Below are positions 1 through 8,552 of a stretch of 64,000 bases of DNA, piece by piece; within the stretch, counting starts at the first letter, position 1; every line of letters begins with the position of its first letter. Below the pieces are notes generated by a model. The model saw only the letters and a list, made by a program, of their open reading frames with translations. It did not search any database and had not been told where the DNA came from. The stretch comes from Lentisphaerota bacterium (lineage in GTDB: Bacteria; Verrucomicrobiota; Lentisphaeria; Victivallales; Victivallaceae): positions 215,546-279,545 of the forward strand of contig JAAEMX010000177.1 of NCBI GenBank assembly GCA_024225035.1, in the 5' to 3' direction. A program made the translations under genes and the position numbers.

Positions 1-365
1 GCGAAAACGCTGAATACGATGCAGCTAAAGAGCGTCGCAACTTCCTGAGCCGTCGCCGCTCTGAGCTGGAACGCGACATCATGATGGTTCAGCCTGTTGA
101 CTTTACGAAAATGGATGTTGAAGAAACAGTAATTGTTGGCTGTGCAGTTGATCTTAAAGTCAATGGCAGCACTCAAACATATTACCTGCTCGGCGCGTGG
201 GACGGCAACCCGGATAAAAACTGGCTGTCTTACCGCACTCGTCTCGGCAAAGAGCTAATGCACAAAGCAGTCGGGGATAAAGTAAAAATGCCTCAGGGTG
301 GAGAAGGCGAAATTGCCGGTATTGCTCCACTTCCTCAGGAAATTCTTGACGAACTGGCGCACTAA
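1..365 (+). CDS. greA: Transcription elongation factor GreA (C-terminal part)
   Basis: The frame is open from base 3 at the window edge, so the start lies outside. The first visible residues, ENAEYDAAKERR, are the GreA coiled-coil motif. A globular C-terminal domain of beta strands follows (VGCAVDLKV, TYYLLGAWDG, MPQGGEGEIAGI), as in the GreA/GreB FKBP-like domain. The family rescues backtracked RNA polymerase by stimulating transcript cleavage in the secondary channel. GreA and GreB cannot be separated without the N-terminus; ENAEYDAA favours GreA. An internal ATG at 81 is only an apparent start, because the homologous sequence continues upstream of it. Confidence 0.85.
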   Translation, partial: ENAEYDAAKERRNFLSRRRSELERDIMMVQPVDFTKMDVEETVIVGCAVDLKVNGSTQTYYLLGAWDGNPDKNWLSYRTRLGKELMHKAVGDKVKMPQGGEGEIAGIAPLPQEILDELAH

Positions 366-378
366 TTAACCCAACTGG

Positions 379-408
379 GCGGCAGCAGAGAAAACTCTGA
401 GCTGCCGC
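379..408. other. Hairpin after greA
   Basis: GCGGCAGC at 379-386 pairs with GCTGCCGC at 401-408, and the inner AGAG/CTCT extends the stem. No T-run follows, so it is not a classical intrinsic terminator. It sits between the greA stop and the next gene start (425) and may act in mRNA stability or attenuation. Confidence 0.4.
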
Positions 409-424
409 AACAAGAAGCTTTAAC

Positions 425-1267
425 ATGTCTTTTTCGGGCGTAGATTTATCAAATGTGAAGTTTTCACACCGCATCGTCAACTGGCGAAAACTCTCCGGTT
501 ACCGAAACCGGAGTGAGAGCTTCTCCGGTAAATACGTTTCTGCTGTCACTTATGATATACCAACTAATGACTACAGGCTTCTGGGTCGTAGTTTTACCTG
601 GTTTTCTGACCTTCACCTGCGTGGCAACAGCAGAAAGGAAGAACTCATTCTTGATGAAACCGCCGAAGCCATAGGAACTTTAAATCCAGATTTTCTTATT
701 TGTGGCGGTGATATCGTTTCATATGCAACCGCCCTTCCTTCCGCTGAGCTTTTTCTCAAGTCACTGCCTGATGTTCCAAATAAAATTGCCGTTATGGGCA
801 ACTGGGAACGGGCAAAAAAATGGTTTACCCTCAAAGACTGGGAAGAGTTTTTCGGCGCTGCAGGATTTCAGCTTATGATCAATGAAATCCGTGAATTCGA
901 CGGCATTGACATTATCGGGCTTGATGACATCAAAGCCGGAAGACCAGCTTATGTCAAAAAAGTTCCTGAGAACGGCACTACATTAATACTGGCACACAGC
1001 CCTGACACAATTGTACACTGTTGCCGCCGCGAAATGCTCAAAGGCATTCCCCTTATTATGTGTGGACATACACACGGTGGTCAAATCAGGCTGCCGTTTA
1101 TAGGGCCTCTGGTAACCTCTTCCCGCTACTGGCGCAAATTTGACTATGGTCTTTACGAAAACACTTTTTCCGGAACTAAGCTTACTGTGAGCTCAGGACT
1201 TGGTGCCTCATGCTTCGATTTCAGAGCCTTTTGCCGCCGCGAAATTACCAACGTTTCTTTTGTGTAA
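425..1267 (+). CDS. Metallophosphoesterase (YkuE/YaeI-like)
   Basis: 280 aa. The calcineurin-like metal-binding motifs appear in order: SDLHL (D62, H64), CGGDIVS, GNWER (the GN-H/E block, with W in place of H), LAHSPD and CGHTHGGQIRLP. The GHTHGGQ ending and the length match the YkuE/YaeI group of membrane-associated phosphohydrolases; a UDP-diacylglucosamine-type role is possible but not shown. There is no signal peptide. The first ~55 residues are not conserved-looking. The start follows an AAGAAG element about 8 nt upstream. Substrate unknown. Confidence 0.8.
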   Translation: MSFSGVDLSNVKFSHRIVNWRKLSGYRNRSESFSGKYVSAVTYDIPTNDYRLLGRSFTWFSDLHLRGNSRKEELILDETAEAIGTLNPDFLICGGDIVSYATALPSAELFLKSLPDVPNKIAVMGNWERAKKWFTLKDWEEFFGAAGFQLMINEIREFDGIDIIGLDDIKAGRPAYVKKVPENGTTLILAHSPDTIVHCCRREMLKGIPLIMCGHTHGGQIRLPFIGPLVTSSRYWRKFDYGLYENTFSGTKLTVSSGLGASCFDFRAFCRREITNVSFV

Positions 1268-1392
1268 TACTTGAGATTTTTGCAGCTTTATTGCGAAAAA
1301 ACCTTGTTAAATATTTTTTTTATGGTATTTATAAAATTGTATATAGGTAAGCATTTAAATAGAAAAGAATACAATAGGGGTATTTCAACAAG

Positions 1393-1854
1393 ATGGCTAG
1401 TAAAGGCAAACTGGCAAAACTTCGTAAATTCTTTCGAGCCAGCAATAAACGTTACACTGTAGAGCGCGAACACATGCTGGATATCCTCGATGAGCTCAAA
1501 GGCCAACGTTATTCTATCGTAAAGCTTTATAAACTTGCCAGAAAGCGCGGAATGATCCATGCCGCGTCCACTCTTTACAGAAACATTTTTATGTTTATAG
1601 ATGCCGGGTTTATTTCTGAAGTGCACCTGACAAATGGAAAAACTGAATACGAAAGCAATACAGGTCAAAACACTTTTATGCTGTGTATTGGCTGTAGTGA
1701 AGTTAAAAAAATCAGGCCTCCTAAAGAATTTAAGGAAATGCAGACTGAACTTTGCCAGAAACATGGTTTGGATATGATAAGCTATAACCACCAGATCAAA
1801 GGTTATTGCTCCAAATGCAGCAGACGTATTCAAGAAGAACCTATAGAAGAATAA
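1393..1854 (+). CDS. Fur-family transcriptional regulator, divergent
   Basis: 153 aa. The winged-helix region (about residues 20-85) ends in STLYRNIFMFIDAGFI, the typical Fur recognition-helix block. Two structural-zinc CxxC pairs follow (C98/C101 and C139/C142). The usual His-rich metal-sensing stretch just before the first CxxC (HHDHLIC in Fur) is replaced by QNTFMLC, so the regulatory site ligands are lost, while a later His (YNHQIKGYC) is kept. It may bind DNA without normal metal sensing. It converges on the ferredoxin gene, with a shared terminator between. Fur, Zur and PerR cannot be told apart. Confidence 0.78.
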   Translation: MASKGKLAKLRKFFRASNKRYTVEREHMLDILDELKGQRYSIVKLYKLARKRGMIHAASTLYRNIFMFIDAGFISEVHLTNGKTEYESNTGQNTFMLCIGCSEVKKIRPPKEFKEMQTELCQKHGLDMISYNHQIKGYCSKCSRRIQEEPIEE

Positions 1855-1886
1855 AAACTTTGACAATATAGTTTTTGACAATAAAA

Positions 1887-1914
1887 CAGCGGCAACCTTT
1901 TAGGATTGCCGCTG
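1887..1914. terminator. Bidirectional intrinsic terminator
   Basis: CAGCGGCAA (1887-1895) pairs with TTGCCGCTG (1906-1914). On the plus strand it is followed by ATATTTTTT, and on the minus strand by a T-rich run. It serves the convergent fur-like and ferredoxin genes. Confidence 0.75.
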
Positions 1915-1931
1915 ATATTTTTTATATAGAT

Positions 1932-2102
1932 TTAATCGAGGGTAATTGCAGATACTGGACAAATATCGACACATGCACCGCAATCGACACATTTATCGTT
2001 AATATCAGCTTTACCTTCCATCATTTCGATAGCTTCAACTGGACATTCTCCGACACAGGCTTCACAGCCAATGCATGTTTCTTTGTCTACTATTGCAGCC
2101 AT
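1932..2102 (-). CDS. Ferredoxin, 2[4Fe-4S]
   Basis: 56 aa, found by translating the minus strand. Two CxxCxxCxxxCP motifs are present: CIGCEACVGECP in the first half and CVDCGACVDICP in the second. This is the complete clostridial-type ferredoxin pattern, binding two [4Fe-4S] clusters. AGGAG lies 11 nt upstream of the ATG. Such ferredoxins are low-potential electron carriers, and the likely partner in this window is the KorAB oxidoreductase at 22.7-25.1 kb (inference). It is too short to appear in most ORF scans. Confidence 0.92.
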   Translation of the reverse strand: MAAIVDKETCIGCEACVGECPVEAIEMMEGKADINDKCVDCGACVDICPVSAITLD

Positions 2103-2214
2103 TTCAACTTAACTCCTCATCTGTTAATAATACATGGGGACTAAGGTTCCCAAAGAATAATTGTACAGACTGAGAGTCTAAAAATCAAGTATTTTGCACA
2201 AATTAATCTATCGG

Positions 2215-3189
2215 TCACATCTTCAAAACACTTTTACCACTAATAAGTTCCGGCGGAAATACCCTGTGTCTCTCTGTGACTTTTTTGTTTTTAAGCAGGC
2301 TGAGCATAGTTTCAGCCGCGGCTGTTCCTATAATTTTCTTGTGCTGTCGAATGGTTGTAAGACGAGGACGAGTGTATTGCGCAAATTCCATGTCGTCATA
2401 ACCAACAACCGATATATCCTGAGGAATTTTAATTCCATTTTCCGGAGCCCGGTTATAAAGTTCCAGCGCGACATAGTCACTAAAACAGAAAACAGCAGTA
2501 AAGTTTTTGCATTCTTTCAAAAACTCCTTTGCTGTGTCAAAAAAGTGCAGATCTATTCCGTGCTGATCACAAAAGTCCTTGCAGGCTGCCGCACGCGGAA
2601 CTTCGTGGTTACCTATGTACGCAATGCGTTTATGCCCGTTGCTGTAAAGGCATTCAGTAGCCATCATTCCGCCGTTATAGTTATCATTGAAGGACCCGGG
2701 GACTCCTTCTATACACTGGTTTATAGTTACAACAGGGAGGCGTTCCTGCAGTTTACGCAGGTAGTCGTGGTTGTTTGAGCTGCCGACAACGGGGCTTATC
2801 AGCAAACCGTCTATGCCTTTATTCAGCATAAATTTTATAGACGCAAGCTCATTTACAGCATCCTCACGGGATACAGATAATATCATGTGATAGTTATCTT
2901 TTGTAATTTTTTCTTCAATACCACCGAGGATATTAAGCCAGAAAGAGCTTTCAATCCGGCTGCTGATTATCGTACCAAGCAGTAAAGTGCACTTCGAGGC
3001 TATTGCTCGAGCGTGAATATTAGGGACATAGTCAAGGTCCTCAACTGCCTTTTTAATTCGTTCACAAGTAGAGTCGGCAAGGTGATATTTTTTGGCCTTA
3101 CCGTTGATGTACATAGAGGCGGCGGTTAAAGAAACGCCTGCTCTAGCTGCGATATCTTTAAGTGTAATCTTTTTAGTATTTTCCGGCAT
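2215..3189 (-). CDS. LacI-family transcriptional regulator
   Basis: 324 aa. The N-terminal LacI helix-turn-helix is clear (ITLKDIAARAGVSLTAASMY, hinge to about residue 60), followed by a periplasmic-binding-protein-like sensor domain (LLGTIISSRIESSFW; DISVVGYDDMEFAQYTRP near the C-terminus). Its start overlaps the 3' end of the AGE-family epimerase gene by 17 bp, so the two are probably co-transcribed and the regulator likely senses a sugar related to the epimerase substrate. A palindrome at 4450-4465 upstream of the pair is a candidate operator. Confidence 0.9.
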   Translation of the reverse strand: MPENTKKITLKDIAARAGVSLTAASMYINGKAKKYHLADSTCERIKKAVEDLDYVPNIHARAIASKCTLLLGTIISSRIESSFWLNILGGIEEKITKDNYHMILSVSREDAVNELASIKFMLNKGIDGLLISPVVGSSNNHDYLRKLQERLPVVTINQCIEGVPGSFNDNYNGGMMATECLYSNGHKRIAYIGNHEVPRAAACKDFCDQHGIDLHFFDTAKEFLKECKNFTAVFCFSDYVALELYNRAPENGIKIPQDISVVGYDDMEFAQYTRPRLTTIRQHKKIIGTAAAETMLSLLKNKKVTERHRVFPPELISGKSVLKM

Positions 3190-4405
3190 CCTTCTTAGCC
3201 TTTATTAATTCAAGCTGTTTTAAACATTCCATCAAACAACGAGGCAGATGGTAACAGGTTTTCCACTTTCCTCCTTTTAACGTATGAGTAGGTTCGCCAC
3301 GACGATTAAGATAACCAAACCACTCACCATTTTCCGAGTCCGGAAAATGAGACCAGGTCCAGTCGTCAAGTTCTTTAAACATACGCGCAAATCTTTCTTC
3401 TCCCGTGAAATTCCACGCATAAACTGCAGCTATTAGCGCCTCACAATGTACCCACCATAATTTCATATCCCACTGCAATTCAATATGTGGCTTACCGAGA
3501 GCATCCATAAAATAGTATATCCCGCCATATTCGCGGTCAAGCCCAAACTGATAAGTTTTGTAAATATAATCACAAATATTGACAATTTCACCATCAGAAA
3601 GCTCTTTTTCAAGAAGCTGTAACAGAAACCAAAGTGATTCGAGTGCATGTCCAGGGTTCAACGTTCGCCCTTCACAGCTCTCAAGATCAAAGTTTCCGTC
3701 AGGATTTATGTTCTCAAAAAATATACCTATTTCTTTGTTCCAGAAATCAGATGTCACAATATTCAGCGTTTCTCGGGCATCAACGTCAAACTCGTCAGGA
3801 TTTAGGTTTTCCCGCATCACTGACCCTAGATTGGTCAGCATCATATAATGACCAAATGATTTCCGCTGTGGCATTCCGCTCAAAGCTTTATTCCATCTCC
3901 CTTTAGGGTCGGGAATTCGACGCAAATAGTTACGCATTGACGCTTCAGCTTCAATTTTACACTCAGATTTTCCGGTAGCCGCAAACATTGCAGCTGCTCC
4001 CATGGCAGCAAAGCAGTCTGTATATATACTTGCAGGAGCCATAGCCGGAACGCCCTGCCTATTAAGAGCAAAGTAATATGAACCATCGTCACTTTTACCA
4101 TGCCTGGTGAGGAAGTCGTAACCTCTACTGGCGATATCTATCCATTTAGTTTTGTTGTGGAGCCTCCCGATTGTTGCGAAAGTATAAACAATTCGCCACT
4201 GCATCCACATATATTTCATTGTATCATAAACCACGCCTTTTTGGTCAAGCGAGGTAAAATACCCTCCGTTTTCATGGTCGACGCAATGATTCTCCCAAAA
4301 CGGAATTACTGATTTATATAATTCGCTGTGATAACGCTCAATCATTTTTTCAATGTTCATAGGTGCTGCCTGCTTTTTATCAGTTAATAGTAATTTATCA
4401 TCCAT
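3173..4405 (-). CDS. AGE-family sugar epimerase (N-acylglucosamine 2-epimerase-like)
   Basis: 410 aa, the usual length for the (alpha/alpha)6-barrel AGE/renin-binding-protein family. Typical blocks are FWENHCVDHENGGYFTSLD near the N-terminus, NPGHALESLWFLLQLLE, FGLDREYGGIYYF and LWWVHCEALIA. The family interconverts GlcNAc and ManNAc, or epimerises mannose or cellobiose; NPGHALES resembles the AGE branch more than cellobiose epimerase. An in-frame ATG 45 bp downstream (4360) is an alternative start, and neither has a strong ribosome-binding site. First gene of a two-gene unit with the LacI regulator. Confidence 0.82.
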   Translation of the reverse strand: MDDKLLLTDKKQAAPMNIEKMIERYHSELYKSVIPFWENHCVDHENGGYFTSLDQKGVVYDTMKYMWMQWRIVYTFATIGRLHNKTKWIDIASRGYDFLTRHGKSDDGSYYFALNRQGVPAMAPASIYTDCFAAMGAAAMFAATGKSECKIEAEASMRNYLRRIPDPKGRWNKALSGMPQRKSFGHYMMLTNLGSVMRENLNPDEFDVDARETLNIVTSDFWNKEIGIFFENINPDGNFDLESCEGRTLNPGHALESLWFLLQLLEKELSDGEIVNICDYIYKTYQFGLDREYGGIYYFMDALGKPHIELQWDMKLWWVHCEALIAAVYAWNFTGEERFARMFKELDDWTWSHFPDSENGEWFGYLNRRGEPTHTLKGGKWKTCYHLPRCLMECLKQLELIKAKKDAGKY

Positions 4406-4449
4406 ATTCTAATTATTCTATTACAAATACATAATAATAACAAGTCATT

Positions 4450-4465
4450 ACTAAAGCACTTTAGT
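4450..4465. promoter_or_regulatory. Palindromic candidate operator
   Basis: ACTAAAG-CA-CTTTAGT is a 7+2+7 perfect inverted repeat between the divergent epimerase/lacI unit and dinB. LacI-type regulators bind such 16-bp palindromes, although the family usually has CG at the centre. It lies just upstream of the dinB -35, so it could touch both promoters. Confidence 0.4.
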
Positions 4466-4473
4466 TAAAATTT

Positions 4474-4502
4474 TTTACTTTCTTTAAAAACAGTAGTATA
4501 AT
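4474..4502 (+). promoter_or_regulatory. Sigma70-type promoter of dinB
   Basis: TTTACT (4474-4479), a 17-bp spacer, then a perfect TATAAT (4497-4502). The predicted transcription start (about 4508-4510) coincides with the dinB ATG at 4508, so the mRNA would be leaderless. No Shine-Dalgarno sequence is visible upstream of the ATG. Confidence 0.5.
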
Positions 4503-4507
4503 AAGGC

Positions 4508-5593
4508 ATGGAAAGACGCATTAGAAAAATTATACACGTCGACATGGATGCATTTTATGCTGCGGTCGAGCAACGGGATCATCCTGAACTGCGCGGCAAA
4601 ACAGTTATTATCGGAGGTAATCCTGAAAAACGCGGTGTCGTCAGTACCTGCTCGTACGAAGCACGCAAGTTTGGTGTGCATTCCGCCATGCCCGGGAAAA
4701 CCGCCAAACGCCTCTGCCCGCACGGAATTTTCCTGCCTGTAAATATGAAAAAATACAAGGCTGTATCAGTACAAATCAGGCAGGTCTTTGCTGAATTTAC
4801 CGACAAAATTGAGCCTTTATCTCTGGACGAGGCCTTTCTGGACGTCACTGAAAATAAACTAAACTGTCCGTCGGCAACTATTCTTGCCCGTATGATAAAA
4901 GAACGCATCAAGCAAGTGACTGGACTGACGGCCTCAGCAGGCGTGTCATTCAATAAGTTTCTAGCTAAAGTCGCTTCAGATATTGATAAGCCAGATGGAT
5001 TGACAGTAATTATCCCTTCAGAAGCTGAAACATTTCTCGAAAAACTGCCCATTGAAAAATTTTTCGGCATCGGCAAGGTCACAGCCGCAAGACTGAAAAG
5101 CATGGGCATAAACCGCGGCTGCGATTTGAAAAGATTTGAGCTCGGCGATTTAATTGAGCGGTTTGGAAGTAAATCAGGAGAATATTACTACAACATTGTC
5201 CGTGGACATGACGAACGAGAAGTGGAATCAGAATGGGAACGTAAATCTCTAGGCCGTGAAACTACCTTTGAAGAAGATATTTCTGATATGAGGAAAATCA
5301 GAGAGGTTATCCATGAATTGGCAGAAGAGGTTTCCGGCTTACTCAAAAAGTATGGACTGCAGGGACGCACAATCACTGTGAAAGTGCGTTATGAAGATTT
5401 CAAAACTGTCACTCGAAGCCAAAGCTTCAACCAGTTAACCAACGATCTGGATTTTATTTTTGAAACTTCTCTTGAGCTGCTTTCACGTACCGAAGCAGGA
5501 AAACAAAAAGTAAGGCTGCTCGGAGTAACGCTTTCCAACTTTCCTGGTGAATCTGAATTATCCAGCCCAGTTCAGCTTGAATTTCCTTTTTAA
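4508..5593 (+). CDS. dinB: DNA polymerase IV (Y-family)
   Basis: 361 aa. The palm catalytic motifs are HVDMDAFYAAVEQRD at the start and EPLSLDEAFLDVT near residues 100-115, which supply the acidic metal ligands. GVSFNKFLAKVASDIDKPDG and the helix-hairpin-helix region FFGIGKVTAARLKSMG follow, then the little-finger domain. The C-terminus, QLEFPF, resembles a beta-clamp-binding peptide. It performs error-prone translesion synthesis. The first ATG matches family start position (a few residues before HVDMD) but abuts the -10 box, suggesting leaderless translation. Confidence 0.95.
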   Translation: MERRIRKIIHVDMDAFYAAVEQRDHPELRGKTVIIGGNPEKRGVVSTCSYEARKFGVHSAMPGKTAKRLCPHGIFLPVNMKKYKAVSVQIRQVFAEFTDKIEPLSLDEAFLDVTENKLNCPSATILARMIKERIKQVTGLTASAGVSFNKFLAKVASDIDKPDGLTVIIPSEAETFLEKLPIEKFFGIGKVTAARLKSMGINRGCDLKRFELGDLIERFGSKSGEYYYNIVRGHDEREVESEWERKSLGRETTFEEDISDMRKIREVIHELAEEVSGLLKKYGLQGRTITVKVRYEDFKTVTRSQSFNQLTNDLDFIFETSLELLSRTEAGKQKVRLLGVTLSNFPGESELSSPVQLEFPF

Positions 5594-5662
5594 AGAGTTG
5601 AAATGAGCTACTTATGAAATTATCTTTTGGGGTTACTACACAACACTAAATAAGGCTTTATC

Positions 5663-6475
5663 ATGAATTATATTGAAAAACTCAATAATATCTGGGAAAA
5701 AAACAACTCACTCGTGTGTGTTGGACTTGATCCGGATTTAACAAAACTTCCTGAATGTCTCAAGGCAGAAGAATATCCAATTTTTGAATTCAACAAACAA
5801 ATCGTTGATGCCACTCATGATATTGTCTGCGCTTATAAACCTCAAGCAGCTTATTATGCCGGACAGAATGCGGATGACCAGTTGAAAATGACTATCGATT
5901 ATATCCGTGAAAATTATCCCGAAGTGCCGGTAATCCTCGACGTGAAACGCGGTGACATCGGTTCTACAGCCGAGATGTATGCGAAAGAAGCCTTCGAGCG
6001 CTATCAGGCTGATGCTGTTACAGTTAACCCTTATATGGGCATGGATACCTTAAAACCGTTCATGGACTACGCTGATCGCGGCACAATCATCCTGTGTCGT
6101 ACTTCGAATCCAAGTTCATGTGAACTTCAGGAGCTGGTCAGCAGCGATAAAATGATTTTCGAACACGTTGCTGAGCTCGCACGTGACAAATGGAATTACA
6201 ACAATAACGTAATGCTAGTGATCGGGGCAACATTCCCTGAAGAGCTGGGACGAGTGCGTGCTCTTTGCCCGGAAATACCTTTCCTGGTACCAGGAGTTGG
6301 AGCTCAGGGTGGTGACGTCCAGAAAGTTCTAGAAAATGGTGCGACCGCTGATGGGCTTGGGTTGGTCATAAACTCTTCACGCGGTATAATATATGCTGGT
6401 AAAGACGAAAACTTTGCTGTCGCATCACGTGAAGCTACTCAAAAACTTAACGCACTTATTAATCAATACCGCTAA
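5663..6475 (+). CDS. pyrF: Orotidine 5'-phosphate decarboxylase (type 2)
   Basis: 270 aa. Motifs are VGLDPDLTKLP, FNKQIVDATHDIVCAYKPQ and the catalytic block LDVKRGDIGSTAEMYAKEAF. DIGSTA is characteristic of the longer type 2 (PyrF/UMPS-like) decarboxylases. VPGVGAQGG and SSRGIIYA bind the phosphate. It converts OMP to UMP, the last step of pyrimidine synthesis. AAGG lies about 8 nt before the ATG. Single gene closed by a terminator at 6511-6540. Confidence 0.93.
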   Translation: MNYIEKLNNIWEKNNSLVCVGLDPDLTKLPECLKAEEYPIFEFNKQIVDATHDIVCAYKPQAAYYAGQNADDQLKMTIDYIRENYPEVPVILDVKRGDIGSTAEMYAKEAFERYQADAVTVNPYMGMDTLKPFMDYADRGTIILCRTSNPSSCELQELVSSDKMIFEHVAELARDKWNYNNNVMLVIGATFPEELGRVRALCPEIPFLVPGVGAQGGDVQKVLENGATADGLGLVINSSRGIIYAGKDENFAVASREATQKLNALINQYR

Positions 6476-6510
6476 AACCTGATTAGCGTTTTTGGATATT
6501 CAAACTATAA

Positions 6511-6540
6511 GCCCCTCCGCAAGCCGGAGCGGGCTTTTTC
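6511..6540 (+). terminator. Intrinsic terminator of pyrF
   Basis: GCCC-CTCCG / CGGAG-CGGGC stem with a CAAGC loop, followed directly by TTTTTCC, 35 bp after the pyrF stop. Confidence 0.85.
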
Positions 6541-6579
6541 CTTATGCTAACCAATGACTTATTGTTACCACATTTCAGC

Positions 6580-6760
6580 CTCTATGGTATATGTGAAGAG
6601 CCATGTAATAGAGTGCAGGGAAGCCAAGGTATTTTGCTACACAAAGAAGCCCCGCCTAGTGCGGGGCTAGGCAAAACTAGGAAATACTAAGTATTTTCCT
6701 GCAATCCTCTTCCCATAGTTTTGCCGATCTCCTCCTCTAACTCCCCTACTTCGTGGGGAA
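6580..6760. other. Run of nested hairpins, possible structured RNA
   Basis: Successive inverted repeats occur here: CTCTATGG (6580) with CCATG..TAGAG (6601-6613); GCCCCGC/GCGGGGC (6648-6668); GGCAAAACTA (6670-6679) with TAGTTTTGCC (6716-6725), enclosing GGAAATACT/AGTATTTTCC (6680-6699); and TCCCC/GGGGA (6742-6759). No ORF of note fits. Density of helices suggests a non-coding RNA or a composite terminator, with strand unknown. I do not recognise a known RNA family. Confidence 0.35.
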
Positions 6761-7148
6761 TGAAAACCGTATTTCACAAAAAAAGAATAAAATTATTTAA
6801 GCTGACATAAGTAATCATTTAACTTATTTACCATAATGTAACACCAAATTTATATATTTTTAACTCATTATTAATTTTTTTTTCCTTTAACAATAATAAA
6901 TATATATATTACAACCTAAAATATATTAGATCATTTAAATAAAAATCCAGACAAGACTTAAGGGCGTTGTTGAAAATAAATATCAGGTAACAATTTAATA
7001 ATGCACATTTTGCCAGTTCCCCTACTTATCAGCTTGATAAAAAATTAAACAAGCGCTGTCTGAAGAAAATACGCAAATGATTTTCTACTATAGTTTAGTG
7101 TAAAATAAGACGATTACAAACAAAAAATTAGATATTATTCAAAAAATA
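6761..7148. other. AT-rich gene-free stretch
   Basis: 388 bp of strongly AT-rich sequence with many short A/T runs. I see no convincing ORF, repeat or terminator. It lies downstream of the aldehyde dehydrogenase gene, whose stop is at 7149. Confidence 0.6.
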
Positions 7149-8534
7149 TTAATATTTACAGATAAATCTCAAAAATTTAAGTTTTCGAGCGTAAGGGGCA
7201 TACCGCAGAGGCAAATCAATAAATGTAAATTTATTAAGAATTGGTTTAGTATGCGTAAAAGTATCAAAACTAAACTTGCCATGATACCCCCCCATCCCAC
7301 TGTTACCTACTCCGCCAAAGGGCATTGCGGGATTTATAAGATGAGTAACTGTTTCATTTACACACATACCTCCGGCTGAGGTTCTGGATAAAAGCCTGTC
7401 CAAATCTTTGCATTTATCTGAAAAGTAATACATTGCTAGCGGCTTAGGTCTCGAATTGACAAAATCTATGACTTCATCAAAATTCCTCCAGGTAACAACC
7501 GGCAGAATAGGACCGAATATTTCATTTTGCATCAAAATATCGTCTCTTAAAACATTATCTACTATTGTTGGAGCTATGTATAGATCGTCAAGGTCGGTAA
7601 CGCCTCCGCAAAAACATTCCCTGGCCTCAATCAGCTGTTTCAGTCGCTCAAAATGCCTGGAATTTATGATCCGAGGATAGTCCGGGCTCTGCTGCGGATC
7701 GTCTCCATAAAATGCCTTAATCACTTTTTTCATTTCATCCAGCAGCGGCTTTTTAACACTTTCGTGTACAAATAAATAGTCAGGAGCAACACAGGTTTGC
7801 CCGGCATTGAGAAACTTACCCCAGACAATTCTTTTTGCCGCAACCTTAAGTTTTACATCAGGCTCAATAATGCAGGGGCTTTTGCCGCCAAGTTCAAGAG
7901 TTAATGGTGTTAAATGCTCAGCAGCAGCTCGCATTACTTTACGTCCGTAATTTTCACCACCTGTAAAGAATATGTAGTCAAATTTATGCTCAAGCAGGCA
8001 CGAAGCATGATCCGAACCGCCATGAACTGCGACCACGTGTTCAGGGTCAAAACACTCACTGAGTATCTTGATGATAATTTCGGCTGTTGCCGGAGCTTGA
8101 TCAGCTGGTTTAACCACAACGCAGTTGCCAGCAGCTAAGGCGCCGACAAACGGAGTCATACAGAGATTGAAAGGATAGTTCCAAGCTGAGAAAATCAGCA
8201 CTGAACCGTAGGGTTCCGGGTAAAGTTTACCGCTTGCCGGTTTGTTATTGATATGAACAGCACAACGGCGAGGTCTTGCCCATTTGCGAAGCCGTTTGCG
8301 AATATAAGATATTTCATCCATAACTCCGGATATTTCGCTTGCCAGAGATTCAAATTCAGATTTTCTCAGGTCTTTATAGAGGGCTTTATAAATGTCCTGC
8401 TCATACTTTTTTATTGTCTTTGCCAATTTAGTGAGAGCATTCAGCCGAAACTTAATGTCGCGGGTCATTCCGCTCTCGAAAAACATTTTCTGCTTTCTGA
8501 GTATAGACTCAACTTCAGCTTTGAATGTATCCAT
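7149..8534 (-). CDS. Aldehyde dehydrogenase (ALDH3/YwdH-like)
   Basis: 461 aa, the short length of the class 3/fatty aldehyde dehydrogenase type. Catalytic residues are visible: E214 in LTLELGGKSPC and C248 in FLNAGQTCVAPDY. The NAD-binding block FSAWNYPFNLCMTPFVGALA and FFTGGENYGRKVMRAAA are also present. It oxidises aldehydes to acids with NAD(P)+. No membrane anchor is evident at the C-terminus. Its start lies 18 bp after the upstream hypothetical gene, so it is probably the last gene of the aroA-alr-hypothetical-aldh run. Confidence 0.9.
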   Translation of the reverse strand: MDTFKAEVESILRKQKMFFESGMTRDIKFRLNALTKLAKTIKKYEQDIYKALYKDLRKSEFESLASEISGVMDEISYIRKRLRKWARPRRCAVHINNKPASGKLYPEPYGSVLIFSAWNYPFNLCMTPFVGALAAGNCVVVKPADQAPATAEIIIKILSECFDPEHVVAVHGGSDHASCLLEHKFDYIFFTGGENYGRKVMRAAAEHLTPLTLELGGKSPCIIEPDVKLKVAAKRIVWGKFLNAGQTCVAPDYLFVHESVKKPLLDEMKKVIKAFYGDDPQQSPDYPRIINSRHFERLKQLIEARECFCGGVTDLDDLYIAPTIVDNVLRDDILMQNEIFGPILPVVTWRNFDEVIDFVNSRPKPLAMYYFSDKCKDLDRLLSRTSAGGMCVNETVTHLINPAMPFGGVGNSGMGGYHGKFSFDTFTHTKPILNKFTFIDLPLRYAPYARKLKFLRFICKY

Positions 8535-8552
8535 TTCTCATTCCTCTGGTTT

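Noticed and set aside
1271..1462. Plus-strand frame before the fur-like gene
   Set aside because: Overlaps the fur-like gene in another frame and has no supporting start site or family.
6541..6760. 6S RNA or SRP RNA
   Set aside because: The hairpin run was compared with their known layouts from memory; no matching conserved core was seen.
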